A stretch of 36,101 nt of DNA from PNAI01 sp035501735 (lineage in GTDB: Bacteria; Pseudomonadota; Alphaproteobacteria; Rhizobiales; Xanthobacteraceae), in assembly GCA_035501735.1 (NCBI GenBank), contig DATJVR010000066.1:1-36101 (forward strand). Reading direction: 5' to 3'. Numbering within the stretch: position 1 is the first letter of the stretch; each line of letters opens with the position of its first letter. The notes below the pieces were generated by a model. The model saw only the letters and a list, made by a program, of their open reading frames with translations, was not told where the DNA came from and did no database searches. The translations under genes and the position numbers were made by a program. Below are positions 1 to 8,593 of the stretch, in pieces.

Positions 1-870
1 CTCCGCGCCCGTGCGGGTCTGCTCGGGCTCGACGTACCGCTCGCTATCGTTCCGCCGGATGAGGCCGCTTCCGCCTTTGCGCGCGCGCTGCCGGTGGTGC
101 CGCTCGACATCCCCATCACCGCAATGCCGGGCAAGCCTGACGCAAGCAGTGCGCCGGCGGCGATCGCCTCGATTCGCCGCGCCGTCGCCGACGTGCTTGG
201 CGGCAGCGGCGCAGCCGTGGTCACCAATCCGGTGGCCAAGAACGTGCTTTACCGCTCCGGCTTTGCCGAGCCCGGCCACACCGAATTCCTCGCCCGCCTT
301 GCCGCGGAGGCAAGCGGCAAAGTCTTGCACCCGGTGATGATGCTGTGGTCGCCGGAGCTTGCCGTTGTGCCGGTCACTATACATTTGCCGCTGCGCGACG
401 TGCCGCAAGCGGTCACCGCCGAGCTAATCGTGCAAACCGGGCGCATTGTCGCGCGCGATCTCGCGACGCGATTTGCCATCGCCCGGCCGCGGCTTGCCGT
501 CGCCGGGCTCAATCCGCACGCCGGAGAGCAAGGCGCCATGGGCAAGGAGGACACCGAGGTCGTCGCGCCGGCGGTCAAGCAGTTGCAGGCCGAGGGCATC
601 GAGGCGCACGGGCCGCTGCCGGCCGATACGTTATTCCATGAGAGCGCACGGGCAAGCTACGACGTTGCACTCTGCATGTATCACGACCAGGCGCTGATCC
701 CGATCAAGACGCTCGCTTTCGACCATGCGGTCAACGTCACGCTCGGCTTGCCTTTCGTGCGCACGTCGCCCGATCACGGCACCGCCTTCGACATCGCCGG
801 CACCGGCAAGGCCGATCCGTCGAGCCTGATTGCGGCACTGCGGTTGGCGGCGCGGCTCACCGCGCAATGA
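1..870 (+). CDS. pdxA: 4-hydroxythreonine-4-phosphate dehydrogenase, 5' end outside window
   Basis: PdxA oxidises 4-phosphohydroxy-L-threonine with NAD in the DXP-dependent branch of pyridoxal phosphate synthesis in the cytoplasm. The reading frame is open from the first base, so the gene begins upstream of the window. About 289 residues are visible against roughly 330 in the family. Family signatures are present in order: GHTEFLA (metal-ligand His region), GLNPHAGE with the following GKED, MYHDQALIPIK, and TLGLPFVRTSPDHGTAFDIAG near the C terminus, which carry the metal-binding histidines and the phosphate-binding region. The stop codon overlaps the rsmA start by four bases (ATGA), so the two are probably co-transcribed and translationally coupled. 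The pdxA-rsmA pairing is widespread in proteobacteria. The identification is secure; only the N terminus is missing. Confidence 0.96.
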   Translation, partial: LRARAGLLGLDVPLAIVPPDEAASAFARALPVVPLDIPITAMPGKPDASSAPAAIASIRRAVADVLGGSGAAVVTNPVAKNVLYRSGFAEPGHTEFLARLAAEASGKVLHPVMMLWSPELAVVPVTIHLPLRDVPQAVTAELIVQTGRIVARDLATRFAIARPRLAVAGLNPHAGEQGAMGKEDTEVVAPAVKQLQAEGIEAHGPLPADTLFHESARASYDVALCMYHDQALIPIKTLAFDHAVNVTLGLPFVRTSPDHGTAFDIAGTGKADPSSLIAALRLAARLTAQ

Positions 871-1712
871 CGGCCATCGACGACCTGCCGCCGCTGCGCG
901 AGGTGATCCGCCGGCACGGCCTCTCCGCGAAGAAATCGCTCGGCCAGAATTTTTTGCTCGATCTCAATTTGACCGGCCGCATTGCGCGCGCCGCCGGTCC
1001 GCTTGTCGGCATGACCGTACTCGAAATCGGCCCCGGCCCGGGTGGTCTGACCCGGGCGTTGCTGGCGGAAGGCGCGCGCAAAGTCATCGCCATCGAGCGC
1101 GATGAACGCGCGCTCGCGGCGCTCGACGAGATCGCGCAGCGCTATCCCGGGCGCCTCGAAATCGTGGCGGGCGACGCACGCGATTTCGATCCGAAACCGC
1201 ATCTCGCGAGCGGCCCCGCCCGCGTGGTCGCCAATCTGCCCTATAACATCGCATCCGCTCTGCTGATCGGCTGGCTCACCGTCGAACCCTGGCCACCCTG
1301 GTACGACCGGCTGGTGCTGATGTTCCAGCGCGAAGTGGCCGAGCGCATCGTGGCACCGCCCGGCGGCAAGCAATATGGCCGGTTGTCCGTGCTTACCCAA
1401 TGGCGCGCTCACGCGAAAATATTGTTCGACATCAAACCTTCGGCCTTCGTGCCGCCGCCCAAGGTGACGTCCTCGCTCGTCGAAATCACCCCGCGCGCAA
1501 AACCGCTCGCTTGCGACCGCCGCACGCTCGAGCGGGTCACCGAAGCCGCCTTCGGCCAACGCCGCAAGATGCTGCGGCAGAGCCTGAAGACGCTTGGCCT
1601 CGATCCTCTGCCTCTGCTCGCCTCCGCCGCCATCGACGAGACCGCGCGCGCCGAGCAGATCCCGGTCGAAGGGTTCGTGAAACTTGCCAATGCGCTGAAA
1701 CCTCGCGCATAG
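867..1712 (+). CDS. rsmA: 16S rRNA dimethyladenosine transferase RsmA (KsgA)
   Basis: RsmA dimethylates two adjacent adenosines near the 3' end of 16S rRNA during late small-subunit assembly, using S-adenosylmethionine. The 281-residue product has the family length. Visible motifs are KSLGQNFLLD near residue 25, the SAM-binding VLEIGPGPGGLT, and the catalytic NLPYNIAS typical of N6-adenine rRNA methyltransferases. The C-terminal half holds the VPPPKV segment and QRRKMLRQSLK characteristic of KsgA. The start ATG lies inside the end of pdxA (four-base overlap), consistent with coupling. Nothing unusual was seen. Confidence 0.97.
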   Translation: MTAIDDLPPLREVIRRHGLSAKKSLGQNFLLDLNLTGRIARAAGPLVGMTVLEIGPGPGGLTRALLAEGARKVIAIERDERALAALDEIAQRYPGRLEIVAGDARDFDPKPHLASGPARVVANLPYNIASALLIGWLTVEPWPPWYDRLVLMFQREVAERIVAPPGGKQYGRLSVLTQWRAHAKILFDIKPSAFVPPPKVTSSLVEITPRAKPLACDRRTLERVTEAAFGQRRKMLRQSLKTLGLDPLPLLASAAIDETARAEQIPVEGFVKLANALKPRA

Positions 1713-1720
1713 ATGCAGGC

Positions 1721-2776
1721 ATGGCCAAACTCCGCCGCCTGTCGCTCACCGCCTATCAAGCGCCGTTGTGTGAAACCTTCGCCGAGGTCCCCGAACCGCG
1801 CGGTACTGACGTGCTCGTGCGTATCGCGCGCTGCGGCGTGTGCCATTCCGACCTGCACATGCAGGACGGCTTTTTCGCGCTCGCCGACGGCAAGCAGCTC
1901 GACGTGCGCGCCGGCCGCACGCTCCCCTTCACGCTCGGCCACGAAATTGCCGGCGTGATCGAACGCGTCGGCCCGGACGCCGCCGCCACCGTCGGTGACA
2001 AAGTCGCGATCTATCCCTGGATCGGCTGCGGCACCTGCGCCGCCTGCCGGGCCGGCGAGGAAAATCTCTGCACCGCGCCGCGGCATCTCGGCATCAATGT
2101 CGACGGCGGTTTTGCCTCGCACGTGCTGGTGCCGCACCCGCGCTATCTGATCGACTACGCGCCGCTCTCGGCGGCCTTTGCCGGCACGCTGATGTGTTCC
2201 GGCCTCACCGCCTATGCCGCGCTCAAGCGACTCATCCCGCTTGCGACCCGTGGCCCGGTGCTGCTGGTCGGCCTCGGCGGCGTCGGCATGATGGGACTTT
2301 CACTGGCGCGCACAATGTTGACCGAGCCGCCGCTCGTCGCCGATATCGATGCCGGCAAGCGCGCAGCCGCGCTGACAGCGGGCGCAGCCGCGGCTTTCGA
2401 TCCCGCCGATCCCGGCGCGCGCAAGGCGATCATGACAAAAACCGGCGGTCTCTTCGCGGTCTGCGATTTCGTCGGCTCCGAGCGCTCGCTGCAATTCGCG
2501 ACCAGCGTGCTCACGCGCGGCGGCAGGGTGGTGGTCACCGGACTGCTCGGCGGCGCCTTCACCACGCCGGTCGCCATGTTCGCGCTCAAGGCCATGACGA
2601 TCGAGGGCGTGCTCACCGGTACGCTTGCGGAAGCGCGCGAAGTGGTCGCCCTCGCCCGCACCGGGAAAGTGACAGCCCTGCCGATCGCCGAGCGCCCGCT
2701 CGCCGCCGCGCAATCCGCCTTCGACGATTTGCGCGCCGGCCGCGTCATCGGCCGTGTGGTGCTGACGGCCGACTAA
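1721..2776 (+). CDS. Zinc-dependent alcohol dehydrogenase (MDR superfamily)
   Basis: This is a 351-residue medium-chain dehydrogenase/reductase. The N terminus carries the catalytic-zinc segment CGVCHSDLH and GHEIAGVIERVG. A structural-zinc cluster of four cysteines follows (CGTCAACRAGEENLC). The Rossmann dinucleotide loop VGLGGVGMMG lies in the second half. The substrate cannot be read from sequence; alcohol or aldehyde oxidoreduction with NAD(P) is the family activity. I chose the ATG at 1721 because it gives the family N terminus (MAKLRRLSLTAYQAPL); the frame is open upstream, but that stretch only overlaps rsmA out of phase. It starts eight bases after the rsmA stop, so it probably shares the pdxA-rsmA transcript. 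It ends three bases before the convergent gmk, leaving no room for a separate terminator. Confidence 0.9.
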   Translation: MAKLRRLSLTAYQAPLCETFAEVPEPRGTDVLVRIARCGVCHSDLHMQDGFFALADGKQLDVRAGRTLPFTLGHEIAGVIERVGPDAAATVGDKVAIYPWIGCGTCAACRAGEENLCTAPRHLGINVDGGFASHVLVPHPRYLIDYAPLSAAFAGTLMCSGLTAYAALKRLIPLATRGPVLLVGLGGVGMMGLSLARTMLTEPPLVADIDAGKRAAALTAGAAAAFDPADPGARKAIMTKTGGLFAVCDFVGSERSLQFATSVLTRGGRVVVTGLLGGAFTTPVAMFALKAMTIEGVLTGTLAEAREVVALARTGKVTALPIAERPLAAAQSAFDDLRAGRVIGRVVLTAD

Positions 2777-2779
2777 ACG

Positions 2780-3427
2780 TCATGACTTCCCCGCCACCAG
2801 CCCGCGCACGAACGTCGACAGGCCGGTCTGCCGCTCGCGCCTGCAGCGTTCGGCTGCCAATATCGCGCGCAGTTCCGCGAACGCACGCTTCAGATCGCGG
2901 TTGACGATGACATAATCGTATTCCGCCCAATGGCTCATTTCGCTGGCGGCCTTGCTCATGCGCGTTGCGATCACCGCATGCGTATCCTGAGCGCGTTTTT
3001 TCAAGCGGCGCCTGAGTTCTGCAGCCGAGGGCGGCAACACGAACACGCTGACCAGATCGTCCGGGGCTTTCTCGCGCAGCTGCTGCGTTCCCTGCCAGTC
3101 GACGTCGAACAGCACATCATGTCCCTGTCGCAAGGCCTTCTCGACCGGCGCGCGCGGCGTGCCGTAGCAATGGCCGAACACCTTGGCCCACTCCATGAAC
3201 GCATTGCGCTTCACCATTTTGTCGAAATGCGCTGGCGTGACGAAATGATAATGCTGTCCGTGTCTTTCGTTGGGTCTGCGCGGGCGCGTCGTCGTCGAAA
3301 TTGAAAGCGAAACCCCGCGCTCTGCCTTCAGCAGCATGCGCGACAACGTTGTCTTGCCCGCACCCGAGGGTGAAGACAGCACCAGCATCAGCCCGCGCCG
3401 GGCGATCGGCTTTTGCTTTGATGTCAT
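2780..3427 (-). CDS. gmk: Guanylate kinase
   Basis: Gmk phosphorylates GMP to GDP with ATP in nucleotide metabolism. The 215-residue protein has the Walker A loop SSPSGAGKTT near its start. It also has the GMP-binding segment STTTRPRRPNE, the YHFVT and F-MEWAKVFGHCYGTP region, and the VLFDVDWQGTQQL segment. The ATG at 3427 is preferred over a TTG one codon earlier, with GGGGCG upstream. It follows yicC on the same strand with a 22-base gap, and yicC-gmk is a widely conserved pair. The 3' end almost touches the convergent alcohol dehydrogenase. Confidence 0.96.
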   Translation of the reverse strand: MTSKQKPIARRGLMLVLSSPSGAGKTTLSRMLLKAERGVSLSISTTTRPRRPNERHGQHYHFVTPAHFDKMVKRNAFMEWAKVFGHCYGTPRAPVEKALRQGHDVLFDVDWQGTQQLREKAPDDLVSVFVLPPSAAELRRRLKKRAQDTHAVIATRMSKAASEMSHWAEYDYVIVNRDLKRAFAELRAILAAERCRRERQTGLSTFVRGLVAGKS

Positions 3428-3449
3428 CAAGGCGCCCCAGCGCGCGATT

Positions 3450-4337
3450 CTATTCCAGATTCTGCACCTGCTCGCGGAACTGCTCGACCACGGCTTTCAG
3501 ATCGAGCCCGATATTGGTCAGCTCCACGTCATTGGCCTTGGCGCAGAGCGTATTCGATTCCCGGTTGAATTCCTGCGCCAGAAAATCGAGTTTGCGGCCG
3601 ATCGGCCCGCCGCCGGCGATGAGCTTGCGCGCCTGCGCCACATGCGCCATCAGCCGATCGAGCTCCTCGCGGATGTCGGCCTTGCTCGCGAGCAGCACCG
3701 CCTCCTGATGCAGCCGGTCCGGATCGAAACGCTGTCCGCCTTCGAGCAAAGTGGCGATCTGTTCGGCGAGCCGCGCCTTGATCGCCTCCGGCCTGCGGCC
3801 CGGCGCGGCTTCCGCGCGCGCGGTCAGCGCGGCGATTTCGCCGAGCCGCGCCGCGAGCACCTTGCCGAGCGCCTCGCCCTCATGGCGGCGCATCTGTTCC
3901 AAGCCTTTCAGCGCTTCGGAAAATCCCGCCACCACTGCAGCCTCCGCCGCGCGCTTCTCCTCCTCGCTTTCCTCGGCTTCCGTCACCTCGATCACGCCTT
4001 TGAGCGCGAGGATGCCGTCGAGCGTGGGCGGCGACGCCTTCACCTTGCCGTCGAGATTTTTCAGCGTCGCGAGCACCGCGGCAAGCACCGGTTCGTTGAC
4101 CTTTGCCACCGCCGCGGCACCCTCCCGCATGACCGTAAGATTGGCGAACACCGCACCGCGCGCCAGCACCTCGGCCGCGCGGGTGCGCACCGGCGCTTCG
4201 ATCGCATCCCAACCGGGCGGCAGGCGCAGTTTGAGATCGAGCCCCTTGGCGTTGACGGACTTCAATTCCCACGCCCAGGCATAGGTGCCGGTGACCCCGT
4301 GCCCGCGCGCAAATCCGGTCATGCTTGAGAGCGCCAT
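3450..4337 (-). CDS. yicC: YicC family endoribonuclease-like protein
   Basis: The 295-residue product begins MALSSMTGFARG, the hallmark N terminus of the YicC/YloC family. It ends with GRKLDFLAQEFNRESNTLCAKAND and a basic/acidic tail typical of the C-terminal DUF1732 domain. E. coli YicC has been reported as an endoribonuclease acting on small RNA; whether that holds here is inference. I chose the ATG at 4337 because the family N terminus starts there; longer upstream reading gives 25 residues without family resemblance. It lies between mltG and gmk on the same strand, as in many Hyphomicrobiales. The central region (about residues 95-200) is Glu/Lys/Ala-rich and probably helical. Confidence 0.93.
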   Translation of the reverse strand: MALSSMTGFARGHGVTGTYAWAWELKSVNAKGLDLKLRLPPGWDAIEAPVRTRAAEVLARGAVFANLTVMREGAAAVAKVNEPVLAAVLATLKNLDGKVKASPPTLDGILALKGVIEVTEAEESEEEKRAAEAAVVAGFSEALKGLEQMRRHEGEALGKVLAARLGEIAALTARAEAAPGRRPEAIKARLAEQIATLLEGGQRFDPDRLHQEAVLLASKADIREELDRLMAHVAQARKLIAGGGPIGRKLDFLAQEFNRESNTLCAKANDVELTNIGLDLKAVVEQFREQVQNLE

Positions 4338-4395
4338 CGCCCGAATCTCTGACAACCGTCGTGAAAATTGGCGCGACCTTAACGGCGCGCCAGAA

Positions 4396-4425
4396 TGCTC
4401 ACAAGGGCGCAAGCCCGTCTGAGCA
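4396..4425 (-). terminator. Hairpin after mltG, possible weak terminator
   Basis: TGCTCA (4396-4401) pairs with TGAGCA (4420-4425), and inside it GGGC pairs with GCCC around a GCAA loop. It lies 25 bases past the mltG stop in the direction of mltG transcription. There is no U-run, so it may be only a processing or pausing structure between mltG and yicC. Confidence 0.3.
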
Positions 4426-4449
4426 CGGCCGTGTTAGGAGAAACCTGCC

Positions 4450-5850
4450 TTAGCGTGCCGCCGGCAATGGCGGCGCAGGTGCGGCTGCGCGCACGGGCGG
4501 GTTCGCCTGCTGCTCGATCTGGCGCAGGTGGGCCACATTCTTCTGATGCTGTTCGTAGGTATCGGCAAAGGCATGCCCGCCGGTCCCATCGGCCACGAAA
4601 TAGAGCTCTTTCGTCCGCGCCGGATTGGCGACCGCTTCCAGCGAAGCGCGTCCCGGATTGGCGATCGGCCCGGGCGGCAGGCCCTCGATTACGTAGGTAT
4701 TGTAAGGCGTTGCGCGTTCGATCTCGCTGCGCAGGATCGGCCGGCCGAGCGTGCCTTTGCCGCCGACCAAGCCATAGATGATGGTCGGGTCGGACTGCAG
4801 TTTCATCTTCTGCTTGAGCCGATTGATGAACACCGCCGCGACCCGCGAACGCTCCTCGGGCTTGCCGGTTTCCTTCTCGACGATCGAGGCGAGCGTAACC
4901 AACTGCTCCGGCGAATTGAGCGGCAGACCGGGCATGCGCCGCTCCCAGATCTCATGCACGAGTTTGTCCCTTTGCACCTTCATGCGGACGATCATCTGCT
5001 CGCGCGTGACGCCGCGCGTGAACTTGTAGGTCTCCGGCATCAGCGTGCCCTCGTGCGGGATGTCGCGGATGTCGCCGCTGAGCACATCGTTTTCGGAGAG
5101 CCGCGCAACGATCTGCTCGGAGGTCAACCCTTCCGGAACCGTGAATGCGTGTTGGATCACCCTGCCGCTCATGATCTGGGAGACCACGTCGCGCAGGCTG
5201 GCACGTGCCGGGAATTGATACTCGCCGTATTTGAGGTCTTCGCGCGCCTTCATCAGCACCACGCCGCCGATGAACAGCCAAGGCTGATCGATCACCCCTT
5301 CGGCTTCGAGCAGATCGGCGATGTCGCGCACGCCCGAATTGCGCGGGATGACCACGATTTTCTCCTGCGTCAGCGGACCCGCCATTTCGAAACGTTGCTT
5401 GCCGATCACATAGGTCACGCCGCCGATCAGCGCGATCACCAGCACGATCGAGAACAGAGCGTTGGCGACCATGACCAGCGGATTGTGCGCGCGTTTGAAT
5501 TGCCACATCGGCATCTTCACCTGTTCCGGTTCGATCGCGGTGCGCGGGCTGCGTGGAGCGATACGTCGTCCCGATGTCGCTGTGCCGTTTGTGCCGCTAA
5601 TGCCGACGCCATTGGTGGCGCCATTGCCGTTTTGCGAATGGGGAGTGGGAGGCTCACGCAACGCACCGACGGGAGAACGGGCTGCGGGCTGGTCTTGTGC
5701 CGGCCGATTGACCTGAGGCATCCGCTGCGGATCAGTGCCGTTACCGCCGCGCCGCGGATAATTCGTACTCACCAACTCGTCCCCGCAGTCATGCCATGCC
5801 GCATCTTGCCGGGTCGTTAAACGTCGTTCTGCAAGTCCATTGCCGCCCAT
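4450..5850 (-). CDS. mltG: Endolytic transglycosylase MltG
   Basis: MltG is an inner-membrane lytic transglycosylase that cleaves nascent peptidoglycan and terminates glycan strands. The 466-residue product has a long Pro/Asn/Arg-rich cytoplasmic N-terminal region of about 130 residues. A single transmembrane helix follows (ANALFSIVLVIALIGGVTYV), then a LysM-like segment (KIVVIPRNSGVRDIADLLE). The catalytic YceG domain contains SIVEKETGKPEER, which includes the catalytic Glu, plus LQSDPTIIYG and YNTYVIEGLPPGPIANPG. The ATG at 5850 has GGGAG upstream at long spacing. A GTG at 5772 with GGGGACGAG before it is a credible alternative that removes 26 residues. It follows fabF on the same strand after about 90 bases. 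Confidence 0.95.
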   Translation of the reverse strand: MGGNGLAERRLTTRQDAAWHDCGDELVSTNYPRRGGNGTDPQRMPQVNRPAQDQPAARSPVGALREPPTPHSQNGNGATNGVGISGTNGTATSGRRIAPRSPRTAIEPEQVKMPMWQFKRAHNPLVMVANALFSIVLVIALIGGVTYVIGKQRFEMAGPLTQEKIVVIPRNSGVRDIADLLEAEGVIDQPWLFIGGVVLMKAREDLKYGEYQFPARASLRDVVSQIMSGRVIQHAFTVPEGLTSEQIVARLSENDVLSGDIRDIPHEGTLMPETYKFTRGVTREQMIVRMKVQRDKLVHEIWERRMPGLPLNSPEQLVTLASIVEKETGKPEERSRVAAVFINRLKQKMKLQSDPTIIYGLVGGKGTLGRPILRSEIERATPYNTYVIEGLPPGPIANPGRASLEAVANPARTKELYFVADGTGGHAFADTYEQHQKNVAHLRQIEQQANPPVRAAAPAPPLPAAR

Positions 5851-5941
5851 GGTCGCAGATTTCTCCCGTTCTGCCCATAGGGATAAGCAAATGTGGCGAA
5901 AGGTTGGAATTTGTTAATTTTAGGGTGATCAAACCGGGAAT

Positions 5942-7207
5942 CTAACCCTGATAGCGTCTGAACATCAGGGATGCGTTCGTCCCGCCAAATCCGAACGAGT
6001 TCGACAGCACGGTATTGATCTCGCGTTTGCGCGCCTGATGCGGCACGAGATCGATCGGCGTCTCGACCGAAGGATTGTCGAGATTGAGCGTGGGCGGCGC
6101 GACATTGTCGCGGATCGCGAGGATCGAGAAGATCGCCTCCACCGCGCCGGCCGCTCCGAGCAGATGCCCGATCGATGATTTTGTCGATGACATCGAAATG
6201 CGACCGGCGGCGTTGCCGACCAGTCGCTGCACCGCGCCGAGTTCGATTTCATCGCCGAGCGGCGTCGAGGTGCCGTGCGCGTTGATGTAGTCGATTTCGG
6301 CCGCCGGTACGCCGGCCCGGCGGATCGCCATATTCATGCAGCGCAGCGCGCCGTCGCCGTCCGGCGCGGGCGCGGTGATGTGGAACGCGTCGCCGGAAAG
6401 TCCGTAGCCCGTGAGCTCGGCATAGATTTTCGCGCCGCGCCGCTTGGCATGTTCGTATTCCTCGAGCACGAGAATGCCCGCACCCTCTCCCATGACGAAC
6501 CCGTCGCGATCCTTGTCATAGGGACGCGACGCCTTGGTCGGCGTATCGTTGAACGACGTCGACAGCGCCTTGAGCGCGGAGAACCCGGCAAGTGCAATGC
6601 GATTGACCGGCGACTCCGTGCCGCCCGTGACCATCACCTCGGCGTCCCCGAGCGCGATGAGGCGGCCCGCGTCGCCGATCGCATGCGCGCCGGTCGAACA
6701 GGCGGTGACCACCGCATGATTGGGCCCTTTGAGCCCGAACGCGATCGACACATAACCGGCTGCGAGGTTGATGATGCGGCCCGGAATGAAGAAAGGCGAC
6801 ACGCGGCGCGGGCCTTTTTCCTTCAACGTCACCGCGGTCTCCGCGATTCCCTCGATTCCGCCGATGCCGGAGCCGATCATCACACCAGTCGACGTCTGTT
6901 CCTCATAGTTCTTGGGTTTCCAGCCGGCATCGTCGAGCGCCTGCCGCGCGGCCGCCATTGCGAAGATGATGAAATCGTCGACCTTGCGCTGCTCCTTCGG
7001 CTCCATCCATTGGTCTGCGTTGAAAGTGCCGTCGCCGCCGTCCCCTTTCGGGATCATGCAGGCGATCTTGCACGACAGGTCGGAGACGTCGAAGCGATCG
7101 ACCTGCTTGGCGCCGCTTTCGCCTGCGACCAGGCGCCGCCAGGTCGTCTCGACGCCGCAGCCGAGTGGCGTCACCATTCCCAGCCCGGTGACGACGACGC
7201 GTCTCAT
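5942..7207 (-). CDS. fabF: Beta-ketoacyl-ACP synthase II (FabF)
   Basis: FabF condenses malonyl-ACP with acyl-ACP in type II fatty-acid elongation. At 421 residues it has the normal length. The catalytic triad is visible as Cys in VTACSTGAHAIGDA, His in NAHGTSTPLGDEIE and His in SSTKSSIGHLLGAAGAVEA. The C-terminal NSFGFGGTNASLMFRRY is typical. The start ATG has GAGGAG seven bases upstream. It lies 111 bases downstream of acpP, the usual order acpP-fabF. Nothing suggests a divergent KAS with another role. Confidence 0.97.
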   Translation of the reverse strand: MRRVVVTGLGMVTPLGCGVETTWRRLVAGESGAKQVDRFDVSDLSCKIACMIPKGDGGDGTFNADQWMEPKEQRKVDDFIIFAMAAARQALDDAGWKPKNYEEQTSTGVMIGSGIGGIEGIAETAVTLKEKGPRRVSPFFIPGRIINLAAGYVSIAFGLKGPNHAVVTACSTGAHAIGDAGRLIALGDAEVMVTGGTESPVNRIALAGFSALKALSTSFNDTPTKASRPYDKDRDGFVMGEGAGILVLEEYEHAKRRGAKIYAELTGYGLSGDAFHITAPAPDGDGALRCMNMAIRRAGVPAAEIDYINAHGTSTPLGDEIELGAVQRLVGNAAGRISMSSTKSSIGHLLGAAGAVEAIFSILAIRDNVAPPTLNLDNPSVETPIDLVPHQARKREINTVLSNSFGFGGTNASLMFRRYQG

Positions 7208-7318
7208 ATTCGGCTCCTCGGCCGCGCACTAGCGCTGCATGTCCCGCGACCGCCGCGATCGCGAGCTTCCACCCGTCCCCCAAGTATTGAGGTGTTTACC
7301 GCGCCTCCGCGCTGATCG

Positions 7319-7558
7319 TCAGCTCTTGGCGTTCTTCTCGAGAAACTTTACCGCGTCTCCAACGGTCAGGATGGTTTCGGCGGCGTCGTCAGGAATTTCG
7401 CAACCAAACTCCTCCTCGAATGCCATGACGAGCTCGACGGTGTCGAGGCTGTCGGCCCCGAGGTCGTCGATGAAGCTTGCGCCTTCCGTCACCTTGTCGG
7501 GCTCGACGCCCAGATGCTCCACGACGATCTTCTTCACCCGCTCGCCAATGTCACTCAT
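7319..7558 (-). CDS. acpP: Acyl carrier protein
   Basis: This 79-residue acidic protein carries growing acyl chains on a phosphopantetheine arm. The attachment Ser37 sits in DDLGADSLDTVELVM, the invariant ACP signature. The start at 7558 is set by the family N terminus MSDIGERVKKIVVEHL and by AAGAGG eight bases upstream. The frame stays open further upstream, but that extension has no ACP resemblance. It lies between fabG and fabF on the same strand. Confidence 0.97.
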   Translation of the reverse strand: MSDIGERVKKIVVEHLGVEPDKVTEGASFIDDLGADSLDTVELVMAFEEEFGCEIPDDAAETILTVGDAVKFLEKNAKS

Positions 7559-7804
7559 CGTCTTGACCTCTTCTTGATTTGGGATCGAACAACGACCCTG
7601 AGCCAACTCGGTTGCAGCCTCATGTGATCGACGGAACCAAACAGCACGAGTCGCGAGCGGACCCAAATTTCGTTCTCGCCGCGTAGTCCCAAGAGCCAAC
7701 CGGTCGCCCCAGCCAGGCCGCGGTTCGGTTAACATACTTCCCAAGGCTTGACTAGCACGGGGGCAGCGCCCGGAATCAACGGGTTGTGCACATTATTCTA
7801 ACCG
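7559..7804 (-). other. acpP upstream region, no gene seen
   Basis: These 246 bases separate fabG from acpP. The size suggests that acpP has its own promoter, as in many bacteria where ACP is made in large excess. The minus strand contains an AT-rich TATGTTAAC segment near 7725-7735 that could be a -10 region, but no convincing -35 was found. No hairpin with a U-run for fabG was found. Confidence 0.35.
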
Positions 7805-8542
7805 TTAAATCATCGCCATTCCGCCATTGACGTGCAGCGTCTGGCCGGTCACGTAGGCGGCTTCGTCGGAGGATAAGTACACCACGGCCGCCGCCACATC
7901 GGCGCCGGTACCGAGTCGGGCAGCGGGCACGCGCGCGAGGATGGCCTCGCGCTGCTTCTCGTTGAGCTTGTCGGTCATGGGGCTCGTGATGAATCCGGGC
8001 GCCACGCAGTTCGCCGTCACCCCGCGCTTGGCATATTCCGCCGCCACCGATTTGATCATGCCGATCATGCCCGCTTTGGTGGCGGTGTAATTGCTCTGCC
8101 CGGCGTTGCCGGTCACGCCGACCACCGAGGTGATGCCGATCACGCGGCCGAAGCGCCGCCGCATCATGCCCTTCACTGCCGCGCGAACGAGACGGAATGT
8201 CGCGGTGAGGTTGACGTTGAGCACCTGCTCCCAATCCTCGTCGCGCAACTGCACCAGAAGATTGTCCCGGTTGATGCCGGCATTGGCGACCAGAATGTCG
8301 AGCTTGCTCATCAGCTCCTCGGCCTTCGGCACCAGCGCCTCGACCGAATCCTTGTTGGCAAGATCGCCCGGGATCACATGCACGCGCTCGCGCAATTCGG
8401 CGGCCATCGCATCGAGCACCTCGCGCCGCGTGCCGGAGATCGCCACTGTCGCGCCCTGCGCGTGCAATGCGCGCGCGATTGCGCCGCCGATGCCGCCGGT
8501 GGCGCCGGTGACGAGCGCGGTCTTGCCGTTGAGATCGAACAT
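7805..8542 (-). CDS. fabG: 3-oxoacyl-ACP reductase FabG
   Basis: FabG reduces 3-ketoacyl-ACP to 3-hydroxyacyl-ACP with NADPH in fatty-acid elongation. The 245-residue short-chain dehydrogenase has the nucleotide loop TGATGGIGGAIA and the NAG motif (VANAGINRDNLL). The catalytic Ser and Tyr-x3-Lys lie in ITSVVG and QSNYTATKAG, and the C terminus ends YVTGQTLHVNGGMAMI. The ATG at 8542 has GAGGGGAG upstream at good spacing; a TTG two codons earlier is less likely. The stop is 246 bases before acpP and the start lies 51 bases from fabD. Confidence 0.97.
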   Translation of the reverse strand: MFDLNGKTALVTGATGGIGGAIARALHAQGATVAISGTRREVLDAMAAELRERVHVIPGDLANKDSVEALVPKAEELMSKLDILVANAGINRDNLLVQLRDEDWEQVLNVNLTATFRLVRAAVKGMMRRRFGRVIGITSVVGVTGNAGQSNYTATKAGMIGMIKSVAAEYAKRGVTANCVAPGFITSPMTDKLNEKQREAILARVPAARLGTGADVAAAVVYLSSDEAAYVTGQTLHVNGGMAMI

Positions 8543-8593
8543 GCGCAACTCCCCTCGCTCGTCAGTCTAGCATGCCTGCCGGATAGAGTTGCA